DNA of 7,855 bases from JACDCP01 sp050740235 (GTDB lineage: Bacteria > Pseudomonadota > Gammaproteobacteria > Steroidobacterales > JACDCP01). Of this stretch, positions 6,386 to 7,855 are shown in pieces (positions within the stretch are counted from its first letter, which is position 1; each line of letters starts with the position of its first letter). Under the pieces are notes generated by a model. The model had not been told where the DNA came from. It searched no databases and worked only from the letters and a program-made list of their open reading frames with translations. The stretch spans positions 1-7,855 of the forward strand of contig JBOIDB010000002.1 of NCBI GenBank assembly GCA_050740235.1. The letters are read 5' to 3'. Both the position numbers and the translations under genes were made by a program.

Positions 6386-7132
6386 ATGGACGACAAAGAC
6401 GGATCGGCCGGCAAGGGCCCTGCGCGGGCGAGGCGCATACTGCTCAAACTGAGCGGCGAGGCGCTGCTGGGGGACGTCGAGTACGGCATCGATCCCGCGG
6501 TCATCCGCCGCATCGCGACCGAGATCCGTGACGTCGGGCGCCTCGGCGTGCAGATCGGCGTGGTGATCGGCGGCGGCAATATCTTTCGCGGCGAAGGCCT
6601 CGCGCGCTCCGGCATGGATCGCGTCACCGGCGATCACATGGGCATGCTCGCGACGGTGATCAACGCTCTCGCGCTTCAGGATGCGCTCGAACGCCTGGGC
6701 GTGTACGCGCGCGTCATGTCGGCGCTGCAGATCAACGCCGTCTGCGAGGATTACATTCGGCGTCGCGCCATCCGCCACCTCGAGAAAGGCCGCGTGTGCG
6801 TGTTCGCCGCCGGCACCGGCAACCCGTTTTTCACGACCGACACCGCCGCGAGTCTGCGCGGCATCGAGATCGGCGCCGACCTCCTGCTCAAGGCCACCAA
6901 GGTCAACGGAGTATTCTCCGCCGATCCGGTGCGCGAGCCCGGCGCCCGGCATTACGCCCGGATTTCCTACGACAAGGTGCTGGCGGACAAGCTGAACGTC
7001 ATGGACGCCACGGCTATCGTCATGTGTCGCGACAACGACCTTCCGTTGCGCGTGTTCAATCTCAATCAGCCCGGCGACCTGGTGCGCATCGTGCGCGGCG
7101 AAGAGGTCGGCACGCTGGTGACCAGCGGATGA
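6386..7132 (+). CDS. pyrH: Uridylate (UMP) kinase
   Basis: Hexameric amino-acid-kinase-fold enzyme that phosphorylates UMP to UDP, the committed step to UTP and CTP; usually activated by GTP and inhibited by UTP. The product has 248 residues, against 241 in E. coli, with a short polar N-terminal extension (1-15). Seen: ILLKLSGEALLG (18-29, phosphate binding), VVIGGGNIFRG (59-69), RVTGDHMGMLATVIN (79-93, UMP site with D83), GTGNPFFTTDTAA (143-155) and LLLKATKVNGVFSADP (166-181, nucleotide site). The ATG is preceded by GGAGAGG (6370-6376), 9 nt upstream. The 51-bp gap after tsf holds no clear terminator. The stop overlaps the frr start (ATGA). Residues 185-200 are encoded by a 47-bp stretch that recurs at the right edge of the window. 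Confidence 0.97.
   Translation: MDDKDGSAGKGPARARRILLKLSGEALLGDVEYGIDPAVIRRIATEIRDVGRLGVQIGVVIGGGNIFRGEGLARSGMDRVTGDHMGMLATVINALALQDALERLGVYARVMSALQINAVCEDYIRRRAIRHLEKGRVCVFAAGTGNPFFTTDTAASLRGIEIGADLLLKATKVNGVFSADPVREPGARHYARISYDKVLADKLNVMDATAIVMCRDNDLPLRVFNLNQPGDLVRIVRGEEVGTLVTSG
6939..6985 (+). repeat. Internal copy of a 47-bp exact repeat (in pyrH)
   Basis: This pyrH segment, encoding residues 185-200, is identical to the last 47 bases of the window. The flanks differ: the base left of the shared CC is C here and A in the other copy. In pyrH the segment encodes conserved family sequence, so this is the original copy. Confidence 0.97.
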
Positions 7133-7695
7133 GCGACATGATCGAAGACATCAAGAAAGACGCCACCGAGCGCATGAAGAAAAGCGTCGCGTCGCTCAAG
7201 GCGGAGTTCAAGAAGATCCGCACCGGGCGCGCGCATACCAGTCTGCTCGATCACGTGACCGTCGAGTACTACGGCACTGAAGTGCCGATCTCGCAAGTCG
7301 CGAACGTGGGCGTCGAGGATTCGCGCACGCTGACGGTATCGCCCTGGGAGAAGCAGATGGTGCCCAAGGTCGAGAAGGCGATCATGACATCCGACCTCGG
7401 CCTGACCCCGGCGACGGCCGGCTCCGTCATCCGCGTCCCGTTGCCGCCGCTGACCGAGGAACGGCGCCGGGACTTGACCCGCGTCGTCCGCCACGAAGCG
7501 GAGAATGCCCGAGTGGCGGTGCGCAACATTCGCCGTGACGTGCTCGGCGACGTCAGGGAGCTGCAGAAGGAGAAGCTGATCACGGAAGACGACGAGCGCC
7601 GCGCCCAGGAGGAGATCCAGAAGCTGACGGACCGCCATGTAGAGGAGATCGACGGGATCCTCGCCGGCAAGGAAACCGAGCTCATGGAGGTCTGA
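7129..7695 (+). CDS. frr: Ribosome recycling factor
   Basis: RRF, together with EF-G, splits the post-termination ribosome and frees mRNA and tRNA. The product has 188 residues, against 185 in E. coli. Domain I (three-helix bundle) is formed by the N-terminal helix (1-30) and residues from about 108 to the end. Domain II (about 33-105) contains LLDHVTVEYYGT (39-50), VEDSRTLTVSPWEK (62-75) and IRVPLPPLTEERR (101-113). The basic helix VRNIRRD (131-137) is the rRNA-binding surface. The ATG at 7129 overlaps the pyrH stop as ATGA. An ATG at 7138 (MIEDIKKDA) aligns better with the E. coli N-terminus and has GGATGAG (7127-7133) just before it, so the true protein may be three residues shorter. It is followed by a TGATG junction. 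Confidence 0.97.
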   Translation: MSDMIEDIKKDATERMKKSVASLKAEFKKIRTGRAHTSLLDHVTVEYYGTEVPISQVANVGVEDSRTLTVSPWEKQMVPKVEKAIMTSDLGLTPATAGSVIRVPLPPLTEERRRDLTRVVRHEAENARVAVRNIRRDVLGDVRELQKEKLITEDDERRAQEEIQKLTDRHVEEIDGILAGKETELMEV

Positions 7696-7855
7696 TGCCC
7701 GCGCGGAAACCGGCCCACGAAAGAGATTCCGCGCAGGCCGCGCGGCCGGGGCGCGCCGATCGACCTCCTTCAGGCAATGCGCCGGCGCGCCGGTCGCGCA
7801 AGTCGAAACCGGCGCCCGGCATTACGCCCGGATTTCCTACGACAAGGTGCTGGCG
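7695..7855 (+). CDS. Start of an open frame at the uppS position (cut by window edge)
   Basis: An ATG at 7695 overlaps the frr stop by one base (TGATG). GGAGG (7686-7690) stands 4 nt before it, so it is a believable start. The frame is open to the edge. Codons 1-38 read MPARKPAHERDSAQ and onward, rich in Arg, Pro and Ala, with no membrane segment or signal peptide; it looks disordered. In this gene order the next gene is normally uppS (undecaprenyl diphosphate synthase), and a basic N-terminal extension of UppS is my best guess, but the diagnostic MDGNGRWA region is not reached. The last 47 bases copy pyrH in a different frame, so codons from 7809 on should not be trusted. Confidence 0.5.
   Translation, partial: MPARKPAHERDSAQAARPGRADRPPSGNAPARRSRKSKPAPGITPGFPTTRCW
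7809..7855 (+). repeat. Terminal 47-bp exact copy of a pyrH segment, likely contig-end artefact
   Basis: Identical over all 47 bases to 6939-6985 and running exactly to the window end. It begins abruptly after AGTCGAAA, with no resemblance upstream, and is out of frame with the pyrH reading in the frame opened at 7695. A short exact repeat at a sequence terminus is typical of a k-mer-based assembler walking into a wrong or shared path. A genuine partial duplication is possible but less likely. Confidence 0.95.

Noticed and set aside
4883..6952. 689-codon open frame on the minus strand opposite rpsB, tsf and pyrH
   Set aside because: It spans three well-identified genes on the other strand. 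Composition is the mirror of their codons, with no start context or domain.
1..7855. A new defence, biosynthetic or mobile gene system
   Set aside because: Every well-supported coding region is a core housekeeping gene in its known order. Only the non-coding palindrome and small protein or DNA peculiarities stand out.

Overview
The window is GC-rich bacterial chromosome (roughly two thirds G+C by eye), densely packed with core genes. The gene order is the one found around rpsB in Gammaproteobacteria such as Pseudomonas: map-glnD-dapC diverging from rpsB-tsf-pyrH-frr, with an open frame where uppS is expected. The sequences of S2, EF-Ts, RRF and GlnD also look gammaproteobacterial. I cannot name a genus. 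No plasmid, phage or autonomous transposon gene is present. The right edge looks like the end of an assembled contig.

Minus strand, 1-3909: map (methionine aminopeptidase) is followed after 29-32 nt by glnD (PII uridylyltransferase/uridylyl-removing enzyme), which overlaps dapC (succinyl-DAP aminotransferase, cut by the left edge) by 4 bp in a GTGA junction. This looks like one operon read right to left. It joins N-terminal protein processing, nitrogen sensing and lysine/peptidoglycan precursor synthesis. glnD carries a degenerate 7-bp tandem repeat inside its nucleotidyltransferase domain.

Divergent intergenic region, 3910-4434 (525 bp): the most unusual part of the window. About 220 bp (3961-4180) form a nested, near-complete palindrome with 20-bp perfect (30-bp near-perfect) terminal inverted repeats, two strong internal hairpins and possible 5-bp flanking direct repeats. 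It resembles a non-autonomous MITE/REP-type element. A separate 14-bp perfect palindrome follows. Then comes a plausible rpsB promoter (extended -10, GC-rich discriminator) and a structured leader of about 137 nt that probably carries the S2 autoregulatory RNA.

Plus strand, 4435-7855: rpsB, tsf, pyrH and frr are tightly spaced (1-bp gap, 51-bp gap, 4-bp ATGA overlap) and serve ribosome assembly, elongation, pyrimidine nucleotide supply and ribosome recycling. Ribosomal protein S2 has an unusual C-terminal tail of about 95 residues, first basic and then acidic. After frr a new frame opens through a TGATG junction with a good Shine-Dalgarno sequence, but its last 47 bases are an exact copy of an internal part of pyrH. 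This is most likely an assembly artefact.

I see no new multigene system. The best leads are the intergenic palindromic element, the S2 tail and the glnD heptad repeat.
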